From NCBI GenBank assembly GCA_002104985.1, contig MCGO01000005.1:186001-250000 (forward strand): a stretch of DNA of 64,000 bases. The letters are read 5' to 3'. Source of the DNA: Rhizoclosmatium globosum. Taxonomy: Eukaryota > Chytridiomycota > Chytridiomycetes > Chytridiales > Chytriomycetaceae. Below are positions 62,412 through 64,000 of this stretch, piece by piece. How positions within the stretch are numbered: position 1 is the stretch's first letter; each line of letters begins with the position of its first letter. The notes beneath the pieces are model-generated. The model was not told where the DNA came from and did no database searches. It saw only the letters and a program-made list of their open reading frames with translations. Both the position numbers and the translations under genes were made by a program.

Positions 62412-64000
62412 ATGGCAACCAGCAACACGTCGAGCGACATTGAAGGCAGCGACACCCACGAGTTTGACAGCACGTTCGCGGCATCGCATCCGCTGTTCAG
62501 TGTAGCGTCTGGTGTGCACCGGATCGCGCAGACGCACTTGACAACAACGCTGGGTGAGAACGGATACGACTCGGACACGCACTCGGACACGCCGACGGAT
62601 GTCTGGGACGCCGATGCGCCGGAACTCGCGGCGCCGGACCGGAACGCAACCGGAAACGCAAACGCAAACGCAAAGGCGGCAACGGTGTCGCTGTCGGTTC
62701 CGTACTCGGCCCAGGCAACGTCGGGTCTCGAGCCAGGCAGCCAGCGCAACAAGGACTCGGTGCTGCACTACTTTGTTGCGACACAGGCCTCAGAGCTGTC
62801 GCTGGACCGCTATCTGTCTCGAATTATTGATTGTGCGTATCGTCCCATAATATCAGACCACCCTCATTCACTGCCTTCTCCAACCTTTCACTCCTGCATT
62901 TCTGCCTTTGATATAATTATCCCTTCCGCATATCTTTCAAATCTTACCTTCCCGCCACTCCGTTCGCTCACTAAAATCTCCACACCCTTGTGTTCTACAG
63001 CCTTCCTCGACACCCCGCTTCCAATCTTTGCCGGCTCTTCAGAGAACCCTCATACTATTCAGGCTCGTTTTTCCAAACACCAAGTGCCCAACTCCAATGA
63101 AGAAGGCACAACACTTGAAGACTACCTGTACAAAGTGAAAACGGATGTTATTGATCGAGCCACAAGGGTAGCGTCACCAAAACAAATTGGTCACATGGTA
63201 AACTCTACTGTAATGAAGCTAACGTCTCTAACATGACTGAATTAGACTTCTGCGCTTCCTTACTTCCACCGCCCACTCTCTAAGCTTCTCACTGCTATGA
63301 ACCAAAATGTCGTTAAATTAGAAACTGCTTCAACAATAACCTACCTAGAGCGTGAGACTATTGCTATGCTGCACCATGAATTCTATGGATCCACCTGTAC
63401 AAAGTCCTTTTATACACATTATATGCACTCTTTTGATACCGCGCTGGGCGTATTTACTTCTGGGGGAACAATTGCGAATGTGACGGCATTATGGGTGGCC
63501 AGGAATCGGGCATTGGGGCCAAAGTCAGACATTGGATTTACTGGTGTCGAAAAAGAGGGCTTATTTAAAGCATTGACGGTATATGGATACAAAGGGGCTG
63601 TTATTATTGGAAGCAAGATGTTGCACTATTCCATCAAAAAAGCTGTGGATTTGTTGGGACTTGGTGACAACGGACTGTGCTTGATTGATGTGGATGATAA
63701 GTTTAAAATCAAGTAAGTCTCCGAGTGTAACCATAAGACGTCGTATTAACAACTTGTAAAGAACGGATCTCCTCGAGTCCAAGATTCAAGAGTTCAAAGC
63801 CAACAATATCCTCGTCATTGCCATCATTGGAATCTGTGGTACAACCGAAACCGGCACAATTGACCCCTTGAACTCAATCGCCCATCTCGCCCAAAAGTAT
63901 AGAATCCACTTTCATGTGGACGCAGCTTGGGGCGGACCCCTCATCTTCTCTCGCGAACACGCCTCAAAATTAACCGGCATCGAACTCTCCGACACAATCA
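62412..64000 (+). CDS. Group II PLP-dependent decarboxylase (PanP/aspartate decarboxylase-like), 3' partial
   Basis: Exons 62412-62832, 63001-63197, 63246-63712 and 63762 to beyond the right edge. After an about 120-residue Thr/Asp/Ala-rich leader the core reads TSALPYFHRPLSKLLTAMNQNVVKLETA, FTSGGTIANVTALWVARN, KMLHYSIKKAVDLLGLG, IGICGTTETGTIDPLNSIA and FHVDAAWGGPLIFS, the PLP-binding Asp region. The catalytic lysine lies outside the window. Spacing and the HVDAAWGGP block match the PanP-like branch of the glutamate/aspartate decarboxylase family; aspartate (giving beta-alanine for CoA) is the inferred substrate. Intron 1 (168 nt) is a multiple of three with no stop, so retention would give a longer protein. 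Confidence 0.82.

Noticed and set aside
1..64000. CRISPR arrays or bacterial operon features
   Set aside because: Spliceosomal introns, a nuclear tRNA gene and eukaryotic gene families throughout; no spaced identical repeats of CRISPR type.

Overview
The window is eukaryotic nuclear DNA. It holds closely packed genes on both strands, mostly short GT-AG introns (about 42-70 nt), one nuclear tRNA gene and no bacterial operons. The gene set points to an early-diverging, flagellated (zoosporic) fungus, most likely a chytrid. The indicators are an axonemal CFAP70 gene, an Integrator INTS11 gene (absent from yeasts), a betaine-lipid synthase, plant-like F-box/LRR proteins and a TIR-NB-ARC-TPR receptor. 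The species assignment is an inference from gene content.

Layout. 1-13.8 kb: PPCDC (5' partial), an uncharacterised broken gene, CDP-diacylglycerol synthase, INTS11 divergent from SPT4, a TIR-NB-ARC-TPR gene and a multipass membrane protein. Nearly all of these except SPT4 are interrupted by single-base indels, mostly missing bases in homopolymers. The same lesions hit genes expected to be essential, so I read them as consensus errors rather than pseudogenes. 13.9-20.2 kb: coiled-coil protein, NAD(P)HX epimerase, GNAT acetyltransferase, F-box/LRR protein, La-module RNA-binding protein and glutathione transferase. 20.4-26.5 kb: two tandem methyltransferases, a secreted aspartic protease and three tandem aldo-keto reductases. 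26.6-32.1 kb: ICln, MBF1, protein phosphatase 5 and an NCS1 purine/cytosine permease. 32.1-33.9 kb: the only large gene-poor gap, with tRNA-Glu(CTC) and an array of TTGTCTA motifs.

33.9-44.0 kb: AlkD-like DNA glycosylase, NAA40, CTU2, TBC1D5-like RabGAP, CCDC43, a UGT-type glycosyltransferase, an unknown protein and a 53-residue one-helix membrane protein. 44.2-51.4 kb: betaine lipid synthase BTA1, ANKRD39-like protein, threonine aldolase and an F-box/LRR-like protein. 51.5-64 kb: hypothetical proteins, a HEWAH metallopeptidase-like protein, two RING-H2 membrane proteins, the 15-exon CFAP70 gene, an acyltransferase-PAP2 fusion, and a group II PLP decarboxylase cut by the right edge.

Functional links. 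Three genes act around phosphatidate and diacylglycerol: CDS1 uses PA, the PlsC-PAP2 fusion could make PA and convert it to DAG, and BTA1 builds on DAG. Three genes act on tRNA, snRNP or RNA maturation (CTU2, ICln, La protein). Several gene pairs share very short divergent promoters (48-87 bp). NAA40 and the AlkD gene are separated by one in-frame TGA plus two codons.

The most noteworthy items are the NLR-like TIR-NB-ARC-TPR gene, the PlsC-PAP2 fusion, the NAA40/TGA/AlkD arrangement, and INTS11 in a fungus.
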